The translations under genes and the position numbers were made by a program. Under the pieces are notes generated by a model that saw only the letters and a program-made list of their open reading frames with translations, made no database searches and had not been told where the DNA came from. DNA of 64,000 nucleotides from Datisca glomerata (lineage: Eukaryota; Streptophyta; Magnoliopsida; Cucurbitales; Datiscaceae), in NCBI GenBank assembly GCA_003255025.1, contig QANY01005731.1:732287-796286 (forward strand), given 5' to 3'. How positions within the stretch are numbered: position 1 is the stretch's first letter; the number at the start of each line of letters is the position of its first letter. This document shows, in pieces, positions 47,148 through 57,432 of this stretch.

Positions 47148-47740
47148 CTCCAAAATGAGCAGTGTGAAAGAGACAAGCACGAGGGTGATTGAGGGAGGGT
47201 TCGATCTGGGTCTTGCAATTCTTGCAAGTTCTAAGAATGGTTTTATCGTCTGGGTTTTCCGAGCATCGAATTACAGGGAAATTCAAACTATGTGCTGTAC
47301 CTGAAATATAAGTCCCACAGCAAACAAAATAGAAATATAAGTCCTATAATATAGAGTACTAGTCTTTATTTTACTGAATTCATCGTCTGCAACATAAAGA
47401 ACCCTCAAACTACTTGTATAAAGAACCCTCAAACTGAAAATCCATGGAATGCAGAAAAAAATACTCTTAAAATTACTGCTTCATATCAATCAGAGGCAAA
47501 AATCTTAAAATGGAGAAGATGCCTCTGAAATTAAAGGAGAAATCTTACCTGATTTGGAGAATAACGAAGTTAACCACTGAACCCTCCGCGTGAGAGACAG
47601 AGAAAAGAGAGAGAAAGCAGAGCGAGAGAGAGAGAGCAGTAATGAGAGAGAGAGAGAGAGACACCAGTAGCGAGTGACTGAGAGAGAGACAAAGCAGTAG
47701 GGAGAGAGAGAAACAGGCGAGAATGAAGAAGACAAACCTT
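47148..47740 (-). pseudogene. Captured 5' part of a plant gene (leader exon, intron, coding exon)
   Basis: The leader exon at 47549 to about 47740 is rich in TCTC. It ends at donor GTAAGA, with an intron to acceptor TTTCAG before 47300. The coding exon at 47148-47300 reads CSENPDDKTILRTCKNC, KTQIEPSLNHPRAC and FHTAHFGG, and ends at donor GTACTT. The CxxC...HPRACxFH motif matches a small conserved plant protein of unknown name whose exon ends at FGG. No in-frame ATG remains and following exons are missing, so it is a fragment. It lies in the inverted-repeat element of unit II, consistent with Pack-type capture. Confidence 0.55.
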
Positions 47741-47744
47741 TCGT

Positions 47745-48130
47745 TGGATGGTGGGCCATTGATACACGATGACTACACAATCATCGTGTGATTATCGTGT
47801 AATATACATGATCGTCGTATAGTTATCGTGTACACTATATATGTAATATATTTAATTTTACATATTTATTTAAATATAAATGAATATGGAGGTTGAGTGT
47901 TGAAAAAGAATGAATTGACATTTGATTTGATGTTGTGTAAGAAAAGTATTGAAGGAAAAAAATGAATATAAAGTAAGTGGATGGTTGGTCATCCAGTAGA
48001 ATACATAATGGATACACAAGCGTCGTGTACGCCATCTCTCTCTATGTTCTCTCTCAAAATTAACAAAACCCAAAACTAACAAAATCCACAAAAATTTACA
48101 AAACCCATTACAATTAGCAAATCTAATTTT
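47745..48130. repeat. Right part of the inverted-repeat element, unit II
   Basis: One and a half internal units (TTGAGTGTTGAAAAAGAATG at 47895) and the right arm (about 47985-48130) match 40560-40905. The left arm seen in unit I is missing here, replaced by 45881-47740. Confidence 0.75.
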
Positions 48131-48226
48131 GTTGTGTTTAGTTTTGGGGAAAATGGGTTTTTAGGAGGGAGAGAGAGATGAATATGGAAGATGGAGAGAG
48201 AGAGGTGAGCCAGTGTGTAAGAATGA

Positions 48227-49234
48227 TGTGTATGATGGTTGACGACTTCAATGTTAACTCCCTGTGAAGTGCAACTGTTGCAGTGTATCGGGAGTGTCTC
48301 CCCCAAGAATGTACCATGGAGTGTCGCCTCTGAGGTGCACTATGGGGTGTCGCCGCTGAGGTACACCCATTGGCGTGCTGCCATTGAGGTACAACACATC
48401 GCGTTCCGCCCCTGAGGCAGCATTCATGGGTGTCACCCCTAAGGTACTCATGGGGTGTTACCTCCATGGTAGCACCATTGGATGTCACCTCATGGTTGTA
48501 CCATGGAGGTTCCTGGATCACCTTTTGTAACGTAACTCGAAGACAACAATGACGTACATCAGGCAAGACGTATCGCTATGCTATTACAATGCGTCATCAC
48601 ATCATAGTGCATCAAGTCAAGTGACAAAGACTTGGGTGGACGTATGATTGTCTGGGAACACTTAGGAAGCTGTGGACTGGTAGGATTAGGGGTGAGGCTA
48701 CGTCAATTGGAGAGGACATATATTTTCCAATATGACCACTTTGAACATCGAAGGTGTGCTACCCTCCCACCTTGGGAAGGGGGTTTGGTCATGAGAGGTC
48801 TCATTCAGAGGAGGCTTTGGGTGAATACCGCCATTGCGCACCAGCGGTTAGGCGTATTCCCCCTATGTCATGGTCACTTAGCAAAGATCCAAGTGGTGTC
48901 ATCTGTTTGGCACACGTGAGATCATCATCTTGTCCACCTCTGCGTGATTAATTAGTTGAGGTGGTGCACTTGAATAGGTGAGCTTGAAACTAATCAAGGG
49001 ATTAGTTACAATGGTCCCTCTCCTTTTTGTCACCTATAAAAGAAGGGTCTCTCTTAGATTTGGGAGGGGGAGAAAACTTCCCAGAGAGAAAGCATTTTGT
49101 CACCACACTTAAGTGGTTGGAGTACTCCCCCTTCACCTCCCGGCGTCATCTCTGGCGTTCTTAGGTGTCACTCGAGTCACTTGCTAAGGATTAGACCACT
49201 CTCGCACTCACCCACGTCACACATTACATCTACA
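48227..49234 (+). repeat. Ogre-like 5' LTR, unit II
   Basis: About 1008 bp, starting TGTGTATGATGGTTGACGAC and ending ACATTACATCTACA. It has a TATA-like CTATAAAAG at 49034. Edges agree with the solo LTR whose target duplication is perfect. Confidence 0.88.
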
Positions 49235-49254
49235 TTTGGCGACTCCACTAGGGA
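49235..49254 (+). promoter_or_regulatory. Primer-binding-site-like sequence
   Basis: TTTGGCGACTCCACTAGGGA follows the LTR directly. A TGGCGACTC-type site is what Ogre-lineage elements use (reported as tRNA-Arg complementary; from memory). It supports the LTR end at 49234. Confidence 0.55.
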
Positions 49255-49257
49255 GTG

Positions 49258-52200
49258 GTTTATCACTTTAGCAAAGGACCACCATGGCTGGACGTGCAAT
49301 GGGAAGAGCAGCTCTATCACGCACAAGAGGGAGATAGACCCATACTCAACGACAAAGCGGACAAGAGGAGGAGAACACATCTTGTGAGTTACCACCAAGA
49401 ACACCTACACAAATGCAAGAGCAAGTCGAAGCCATCCGGGAACTCCAAGCTTCTAACACTAAGATGAGGAGAGTCATTGATACATTGAACGTATGCGTCA
49501 GTGCACTGCACCCCTACACCGACCGCCAACCTCCACCATGGGCGTGCAACTGGCCTCTATCATAGGCATGTAACCGACTACCTCCATCATGGGCGCACAA
49601 CCGACCACCTCCATCATGGGGGCATAACCAACCTTCACAATGGTCGCCCAACCAACCTTCATTATGGGCGTGTAACCAACCTCCACCATGGGCGCACAAC
49701 CAGTTTCCATCGTGAGAGCGCAAACAACCTCCACCATAGGCGCGCCACTGATCTCTCTCAAGAGCGTCCAGCCACCCTCCACTGTAGGTGTTAAATTATA
49801 AGCATTCGCCCATAACCATGTTCAACCAAAGCTCAAGCCAACACTCAGACTCTTGCACAAGTCAATGTTACACCAACACCTCTGGACAACTTCACTACCC
49901 TGACTACTATAGTAGCTTAGACCTCATTGTTGGAAGTAGTCACTCCATTACCTATGAAGCCCTCCAAAAGGTACTCCAAGAGATAGAGTAAGAGCATCAC
50001 TGAATGAGTCCGTTGCTGACTTTAGACCACCATATCCGGCTGACATAGCCTTGAGACCATACCTGGCGCATTATGTTCCCCCAAAGTTTCGAAAGTAAAA
50101 TGGCCAAAATGGGTGTTCCAAAGAACATGTAATACATTTCATTGATGATGTGGGACCCTATGGTTATGATGAGTTCATGCGTTTGAGAAAATTCTCCAAG
50201 TCCTTGATGGAGCACTCTTACACTTAGTATGCAAGCTTGGCACCCGAGTTGATCTTGACATGGACGAAAATGATATCAACCTTCTTGGCGAAGTTCTTTT
50301 TCATCGAGGAGAAAACTAGCATACTAGATCTAGATATGCAAATTATCAATGACGATCTTGTGTCATACGCTCAATGGTTCAAAGAGAAGGCCATGGATTG
50401 CCAAGAGGATTGTAAGGTGGAAGCCCTTGTGAAGATGTGCATTTGAGAGATGTTGGATGATTACAGGGTCTTCCTTGAGAACTTGGGGATTGTCACATTC
50501 GCCCGCTTGATAGAAGCGTCCAAAAGGACGAGTGTTTCAATACGTAGGCCACGACAACCCTAGAGGAATGACTGTCCTGACCTTCCTTGGAGACCAACCA
50601 CATCACTCTACCATCCTCAAGTAGCGGCTGCACAACCACAGTCGTGATCGTAAGAAAGATAGAGATAAGAGGAATGACCCGCCACCTTTTCCTTGCACCA
50701 TGGATAAGGCGGAAGTACTAGTGGATGTATGGATAAAGGACAAATAGATCACCTTGCCTTGGGTCACCGTGCTACCTACAAGGGAGGAAAGAAGTTCCCC
50801 AAACTTTTAAAGATATCACCGCACCACATCACGCCCCACCCAAGATTGTAAATTTTTTAGAAGGTTCTTTGATGAGAAGTTGAAGAAGGGTGAGATCATT
50901 ATAGAAGGTTTCGGACCCGCGGATCCTCTCCCTTTCCCCCAACATGCTAATGTCAACATGATTGGCACCGGCGTAATAGGATCTACCTCATATGTACCAT
51001 AGTGGAGGAAGCAGATGAGGAAGCAACTATAGGGGGAGACACCGCTTTCATAGATAAACTCTTGAACACAAGGACTTGTAAGATCTTTTTTAATACATTT
51101 GGGTTGGATGACATTGCACGATGTCAATTCTCCAAAACACTAATAGATGCGCTCAATAAAATTATGCTGTGATGAATTGTTGCATTGCACAGTCGCCTTT
51201 AAGCAAGATGAGGTGAAACGAGGAGAGTGCCATTACATTCACCAATGTTGATCGACAAGTTAAGAGGACAGGAGACAAAGGTCAATGGTCAATGGTGTGC
51301 GAGTGAGGCGCGCCCTATCAGATAGTGGATCAATAATGAACTTCATGTCCTATGCTACATTCAACGTGGTTGTCATCCTAAAGAAGAGACTAGTGAGACA
51401 ATCAATTGTTGTGACGGTTTCCTCATTAGTGAGTGTTAGGACAATGGGTTATGTCAATATGGAGTTGTAAGTTGGACCACTAAGAACTACCAAATATTTC
51501 CATGTGATCAAGTACAATACGGTCTACCACATATTATTGGGGAGGTCATGGATTCACGGCCATGAATGTGTCCCTTCAACCTTGCATCAGTGCTTGAAAT
51601 CATGATGGCATGGTAAGAACATCACAGTGGCGGCTACCAAAGCGTCATTCGATGAGACCGAGGCTCACTTGATAGAGGCGACAGTCTTTGACGAACTTGC
51701 GATGGTGGGTGCCATCGCGCCTAGAAGAATGATCGCCACTTCTTTGCCAAAGTGGGAGGTTGGAAAAGGAAAGGAAGTATTTACATCGGGGATGAAGTTG
51801 ATAACCCGCGTGACTTTGCCAAATGGAAAGAGGACATACCGCATATGATGATGTGTGGGGTTAGGCGTACACCTCGATCCCCCTGATGATGGAGTAGATG
51901 AGGATATATTGATGGAGAAGGCATTCGCTAAGGCATAAAGACTTATGCAAGGGATCTATGTGATGAATTGTGAACCACTAGAGGTGCCTCTACCAACCAA
52001 TTCATCACCACTACAAGAGGAGTTAGAGGAAGCCTATATTAGGGAGGAGAGCACAAATAAGCTGGTGTTCCTAGCAAAGGATTTGAAGAGTAAACAACGG
52101 GATGACTTGATAAAGCTTTTGAATAAGTTTGAGGATGTCTTTTTGTGGTCGTACTCTGAGATGCCAGGGTTGGATTCTACCTTAGTGACGCATAGGTTGG

Positions 52201-54045
52201 GGGTCTCTTAACAATCCACACATGTCGAACAACACCCTCGCCATTTTCATGCCGAGATGGAGCTCCAAATCAAGTCTGAAATTTCAAAGCTCATAGAGGG
52301 GGGATTTATCAAGCCTATCAAGCACCCCACATGGTTAGCGAACATTGTTCTGGTAAAGAATAAAAATGGTCATATTCATTGTTGTATTGATTTTAGAGAC
52401 TTGAACAATGCATACCCCAAATATGACTTCCCGTTACCTAATGTAGACACCTTGGTCGATGCTAGGGCGGAACATGAGATGTTCTCTTTTATGGACGGGT
52501 TCAATGTATACAATCAAATTAGGATGGAAATTGGAGATGATGAGAAGACCTCCTTTAGGACACCCTTTGAAAACTTTTACTATGTAGTGATGCCTTTCAG
52601 ATTGAAGAACACGAGAGCTATTTACCAATGAGCTATGACAACAGTTTTTCATGACATGATCTATGACTATGTTGAGGACTATGTGAATGATTTAGTGGTC
52701 AAGTCTAAAAGTGCGGATTCACATCTGAAGCACTGAAGGAGTGTCTTAGAAAGGTGTAGGGCGTACAAGCTTAGGATGAATCTGTTGAAGTGCGCCTTTG
52801 GTGTTTCATGAGGGAAGCTCCTAGGATTTTGTGTACACAAGCGGAGAATAGACATTGATCAATCCAAGGTAAAGGCTATCAGGGACATGCCCCTCCCGGT
52901 CGATGAAGGAAGGCGTTCTTGGGGAAGGTATCCGACGTCCGTCGATTCATACCCGACCTAGTCGAGTCCATCAACAATATACATTCACTTTTAAATGGAG
53001 ATCACATTTTTTCATGGACAAAAGAGCACCAACAAAAGTATGATGTCGTAAAGGATGTGCTCCTCGCACCGGCCACCATGGTGCCACCACGAAGCAACCT
53101 ACCATTACTGCTTTACATCACTTCAACCTCTAAGTCCATTGGAGCCTTGTTGACACAAGAAAGGGAGGGGCGAACCGCCTAGTGTAATATTTGAGTAGGG
53201 TCCTAAGGGATGTCGAGCTTAGATATACACCTTATGAAAGCATTGTCTTGCTCTTGTATTTGTCACACAAAAATTCTAACACTACATGTTGGGTGATCGA
53301 GTTCAATCATATTCGTTTTCTCTTAACCATGCCTGCATTGAAAGGGAGACTAACACGATGGACAATATTATTGAGTGAGTTTCACGTTATACCCCTCACC
53401 CCGAAGGCACAAAGGAGTCGAACGTTGGTCGATTTGCTGGCCCAATTTCTAAGGTTTGAACCGAAACCTCTAGACGAGACCATACCTGAAGACTTACATG
53501 AAGTCAATAGTTATGAGGGTGCGTCATGGGCTTTGACATTCGACGGGTCATCAACCTATTCTAGAAGTGGAGCAGGACTTATCTTGGACGATCCCTTGGG
53601 CAACATTTATTCAATGGCATACAAATTGACATTTCTATGTATGAACAACAAGAAGAATTATGAAGCTCTTTTATTGGGACTTCGATATGCAAAGGATAAA
53701 TGTGCCACCACTATCAAGGTCAAAGGGACACCAACTTGGTCATCAACCAAGTTAGAGGAAATTTTACCGTAAAGGAACCTGCTCTCGCACAATACCGCCA
53801 TGAGGTTTAAAAGCTTGCTCCCACATTTGATGATGTTATTTTTTAACACACCCCCAGATCTAACAACCGCTATGCTGATGCCCTGGCAACTTTAGCCACC
53901 ACTCTCACCAACCCTATTCCAATGGTCAAAGTTATTGTTAAAGCCACGAGCGTCGTAGCTGAGGGTAACACTGGGCCACCATCCCAGGATTGGAGATGCA
54001 AGATCAAAGCACACCTCCTTATTCTTCTACATGACACCATCGGTG
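49258..54045 (+). pseudogene. Ogre-like gag-protease-RT-RNase H remnant, unit II
   Basis: Gag start and coiled coil lie around 49410-49500, the tandem array at 49520-49790 and the gag core at 50237-50446. The protease DSG is at 51321-51329 (LSDSGSIMNFMSYATF). RT runs from 51945: WSYSEMPGLDSTLVTHRL, IDFRDLNNAYPKYDFPLP, HEMFSFMDGFNVYNQIRM. The active site reads YVND at 52680-52691 (first Asp to Asn), followed by LNLLKCAFGV-like. The first RNase H region follows to about 53450 (PALKGRLTRWTILLSEF). A second RNase H starts at 53534 (LTFDGSSTYSRSGAGLIL), a one-base deletion near 53730 shifts the frame, and SNNRYADALATLATTLTN follows near 53860. Many stops; non-functional. Confidence 0.85.
49520..49790. 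repeat. 24-27-bp tandem repeats in gag, unit II
   Basis: CATGGGCGCACAAC-type units recur at about 49539, 49561, 49587, 49614, 49638, 49661, 49686, 49711 and 49735. Same array as 42060-42340. Confidence 0.75.
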
Positions 54046-54560
54046 GGCAAACATCTTGCTAATTTCTTCGAACTTAAATCATAGTCCTTGAATAAATTAC
54101 TCATCCAACCAGAAAAGTTGGCCCTTTTCCCGCGTTTACCGCCAGAAGAAGGCTTGTAAAAAACTTTCAAACCATCCTCAAGAATATCAATAACCCTACG
54201 CATCTCAAGCCCCAGGGTGTTGAAAAGGGCTCGATAATCACCGAACATAGGGATGATGCAACGACACGTGCACATCCTCTAGTGTAGGGGCAAACTCCCC
54301 CCCAAATAGCAATGAAAGTGTGTGAGTAACTGCACTAACGGTGAATAAGTGTATGAACAAGAGCGGTGTCACGCTGGATCGACAATTTGGACGCCACAAA
54401 TAATGCTTCCAAAACTCCGGTTGTCTTTAGCAAGGCGACATACTCATAGTCTATTGCTCATTATCCTCATCCCCCTCAATCGACTTCGACATGCCATTAA
54501 ACATGTGGTCAGCAATAGGCTTCATCGAAGACCATGGTTTGGGAAAACCGGGGGAGCTGG
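54027..54560 (-). pseudogene. Antisense plant-mobile-domain-like coding segment
   Basis: On the - strand, residues near 54320-54285 (GGEFAPTLEDVHV-like) continue into 54270-54027 (FGDYRALFNTLGLEMRRV, YKPSSGGKRGKRANF, LFKDYDLSSKKLARCLPTDG). The 'G-E-hydrophobic-T-P-T-LEDV' phrase followed by such a region is the signature order of the plant mobile domain (MAIN/MAIL-type, aminotransferase-like) family. It reads opposite to the host retroelement's pol. Stops and frameshifts are present. Assignment is by motif wording only. Confidence 0.5.
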
Positions 54561-55589
54561 CTCAAATTTTCTCACAGTATGGTCAACCTTTGAAGAAGTC
54601 ATGGATATGAATAAAAACCTGCAAAATAAAGGAACACGTGTTACAAGCTAGAGACATGGATACACGCAAAATCACTAAGTCCATACAAATTTTCAAAATT
54701 TTCCTAAGGAGGGAAACACATTACAAACACGCTATAAGGGAGGCACGTTTAAGGGAGGCATGTCTAACAGAGGCAAAAAATTCAAAATTTTTCTAAAGGG
54801 AGAAATATACTACAAACATCCTATAGAAGAGGCATGTTCATCATGAGACATCCTACTTTAAAAAATTCTAAGTATAATAATGAGTATTTCACTCACCTGA
54901 AGAAAGAAATCCAAAGTAGAGAGCCCGACTCCTACTGTTTCACACGTGACTACTTGATGGTCCGTGAAAACAAGATCTGTAAATAAAACAAAGACTTGGT
55001 TAGAGTAGGCAAAGAAAACACCAAATCCATGCCACCACTACACCCCTCCCCCATGCCGCCACTGCACTCCCCCATCAAATAAGCCGCCACTGAAATCCCT
55101 CATCAAGCAAGCCGCCGCTGGACTCCCACGACAAGACTTAGTTAGAGCATGCAAAGAAAACACCAAATCCATGCCACCACTACACCCCTCCCATATGCCG
55201 CCACTACACTCCCCCCATCAAGCAAGCCGCCGCTGAACTCCCATGACAAGCAAAGTCGCCGCTGGACTCCCACACCAAGCATGCCGCCACAAGACCCCAT
55301 GCTCGACACTCGCCTCGCGCTCGAATACCCCATGCACGACGCCACTGGACAATCCCCCCACCATCCCACCATTGAACCCCCTTCCCCCTCACGACCCACC
55401 ACAGAACCCCACCTAGCTCGTGCCAGACGAAGCCCCCCTACGTGTCCCCCAGCCGGAGCTTAACGGTGGTCAAGACCTGCCTCTTGGGGTCATCGCTCGA
55501 CACTACTCTAACCCCAACAACGGTGGCATTTAACATGGAAACAAAAAATACAGCAACAATTAAATTAAAGAGAAGGATTAGAGGCTTAC
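54561..55589 (-). other. Repeat-containing interior of the antisense segment
   Basis: Contains a near duplicate (54690-54750 and 54770-54840, GGGAAACACATTACAAACA) and a tandem pair of about 145 bp (54995-55139 and 55140-55255, CACCAAATCCATGCCACCAC). The latter yields Pro/Ala-rich frames. Possibly intron and poorly conserved coding sequence of the antisense gene; no domain recognised. Confidence 0.4.
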
Positions 55590-55720
55590 CTCAACCCTAA
55601 CCAAGAAAGGGAGAGAACTCCTCGTCGATTTCTCTTTTTCAAAAGGGGAGAAAAGGGAGAAAGGAGATGATTAAAAAAGTGAGAAGGTTTCTATTGAAAC
55701 CCTTTATATAAGGGGAGGGG
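55590..55720 (-). promoter_or_regulatory. Promoter and leader exon of the antisense segment
   Basis: On the - strand CCTTATATAAAGG (55701-55713) is followed by a pyrimidine-rich leader and GGTTAGGGTTGAG with donor GTAAGCC (exon edge 55590). A TATA box, leader and splice donor in the right order suggest that this was captured as, or evolved as, an independent transcription unit. Confidence 0.5.
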
Positions 55721-56020
55721 GGAGGGAGAGGGAACTCCCTACATTCCTTGAATTTATTTTTTTTTACAATGGACCCCATGAAAATTCATTTTTACAAATT
55801 TGACCCATGAGATCCGTCTAGGTTCGTCAAAACTATGGACAAAGAGAGGCCTACATCACATAAAGAAGACACATTGGGCATAACAGATCGATGCATCCCA
55901 CATACATCATGTAATGGGGGTGATCAAAGTATCATGGACTTGATGATACGATGATTGCTACATTGAAGAAATTGTGTACAAGTCCGATTGCTCCGCATCG
56001 TACTTGCATAGGAGACTAAA
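55721..56020. other. Non-coding DNA left of the 3' LTR
   Basis: No clear polypurine tract sits against the LTR start at 56021 (preceding bases GGAGACTAAA). TGGGGGTGATC at 55915 is purine-rich but too far away. Confidence 0.4.
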
Positions 56021-57076
56021 TGTACATGAGAGTTGATGACATCAACGTTAACTCCCAGCAAAGCATAACTTTTACGGCGTATCCGGAGTATCTTCCTCAA
56101 TGATGCACCATGGAGTGTCGCCGCTGAGATGCACCGTGGATTATCGCGGCTGAGGTGCACCCCATGAGGTGCCGCCACTAAGGTAGCAGTCATGGGTGCC
56201 GCCACTGAGGTAGCAGTCATCGGTGCCGCTCCTAGGGTACCCATGGAGTGTCATCCCCATGGCAGCACCATGAGGTGTTACCTCCACGGTAGCACCATTG
56301 GATGTCATCCATGGGTGTACCATGGAGGTGCCTGAATCCCCATTTGTAATGCAACTCGAAGACAATAATGATCTACTTCAGATAAGACGTATCGCTATGC
56401 TATTACAACATGTCATCACATCATAAACCACTGACTCAAGTGACAAAGACTTGGATGGAAGTATGGTTGTCTGGGAATGCTTGGGAGCTATGAACTGATA
56501 GGATTATGGGCGAGGCTATATCATATTGGAGAGGACATAACGCTTCAAATATGACCACTTTGAACATTGAGGGTGAGATACCTCCCACCTTGGGGAGGGG
56601 GTATGGTCCTGAGAGGTCCCTTTGAGAGGAGGCTTTGGGTGAATATCGCCATTAAGCCCCATCGGGTATGTGTATTCCCCCTAGATCATGGTCACTCCAT
56701 AAAGACCCACGCGACGTCATCCGATTGGTACACATGAGATCCTCCTCTTGTCCACCTCAACGTGATTAATAAGTTGAGATGTTATGTTTGGATAGGTGAG
56801 CTTGCAACTAACCAATTGATTAGTTGCAATGGTCCTCCCTCTTTTTTGTCACCTATAAAAGGAGGGTCTCTCCTTCATTTGGGAGGGGGAGAAAAATTCT
56901 TAGAGAGAGAAAGTCTCACTTCTAAAGAAAGAAAACATTCATAACCACCCTTGAGTGTTCAGAGTGACCCCCATTCACCTCCCGACATCATTTCTGGCGT
57001 TCTCAGGCGTTACTCCGGTCACTTGCTAATGATTAGATCACTCTCGCACTCACCCACATCACACCTTGCTTCTACA
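56021..57076 (+). repeat. Ogre-like 3' LTR next to the thioredoxin gene
   Basis: About 1056 bp, from TGTACATGAGAGTTGATG to CTTGCTTCTACA. It has a TATA-like CTATAAAAG at 56853. It lies on the same strand as the thioredoxin gene, ending 356 bp upstream of its ATG. Confidence 0.88.
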
Positions 57077-57432
57077 AAGGGCAATGGGGGAAAGGAGAAA
57101 AAGTGAAGGGAAGGTTGGCCAGGAATTGGGATAAGCAAAAATTAGCCAAATGGTATAATTTTGTAAAATGTTTTATCAAAGAGTATAGTTTAGTAAAAAA
57201 ACACTTGAATTGAGGGCTAAAACGTAATTCTATAATAGAAAAAGGCCCAAATATCTTATTTTTAAAACCTTGACCCCTTTTTTTCGAAATGGGTTTTCAG
57301 AAAGTCGTTTTATCCAAAAAAAAAAAAAAACAAAACCCAGTCATGAACCGAAGGTAAAAAGATACAAAGCAGCGAGCGGTTTATGCAGAGATCGGAGCAG
57401 GACGGAGCTCAAACCAAAAGGGGAAGAATCAA
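57077..57432 (+). promoter_or_regulatory. Upstream region of the thioredoxin o gene
   Basis: 356 bp between the retroelement LTR and the ATG. No obvious TATA box. Contains an A-run (57317-57332), a five-codon upstream ORF at 57344-57358 and the start (ATG 57383) of a second one that overlaps the main ORF out of frame to 57478. The native promoter must be compact or lie beyond or within the LTR. Confidence 0.5.

Larger units (their letters stand above)
44890..52336 (+). repeat. Tandem duplication, unit II (about 7.4 kb)
   Basis: Second copy of 38729-44889. It is longer because of a roughly 1.8 kb stretch (45880-47740) holding a LINE tail and a captured exon, and because it retains the leader deleted from unit I. 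Beyond 52336 the RT continues, showing that unit II holds the longer, original right side. Confidence 0.85.
48227..57076 (+). mobile_element. Ogre-like Ty3/gypsy element, unit II, decayed
   Basis: 5' LTR 48227-49234, primer-binding-site-like sequence at 49235, gag-protease-RT-dual RNase H to about 54045, an antisense segment at 54027-55720 in place of integrase, and 3' LTR 56021-57076. Flanks are AATGA (48222-48226) and AAGGG (57077-57081), not a matching target duplication, so the two LTRs may not be a simple pair. The Ogre assignment rests on RT/RNase H wording and layout. Confidence 0.75.

Noticed and set aside
55142..55463. Proline-rich + strand and Gly-rich - strand proteins
   Set aside because: They come from a 145-bp tandem pair; no domain or splice support for the + strand.
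48227..57076. Simple intact LTR pair with matching target duplication
   Set aside because: Flanks AATGA and AAGGG do not match and the left flank is shared with unit I, so the pair may be recombinant.
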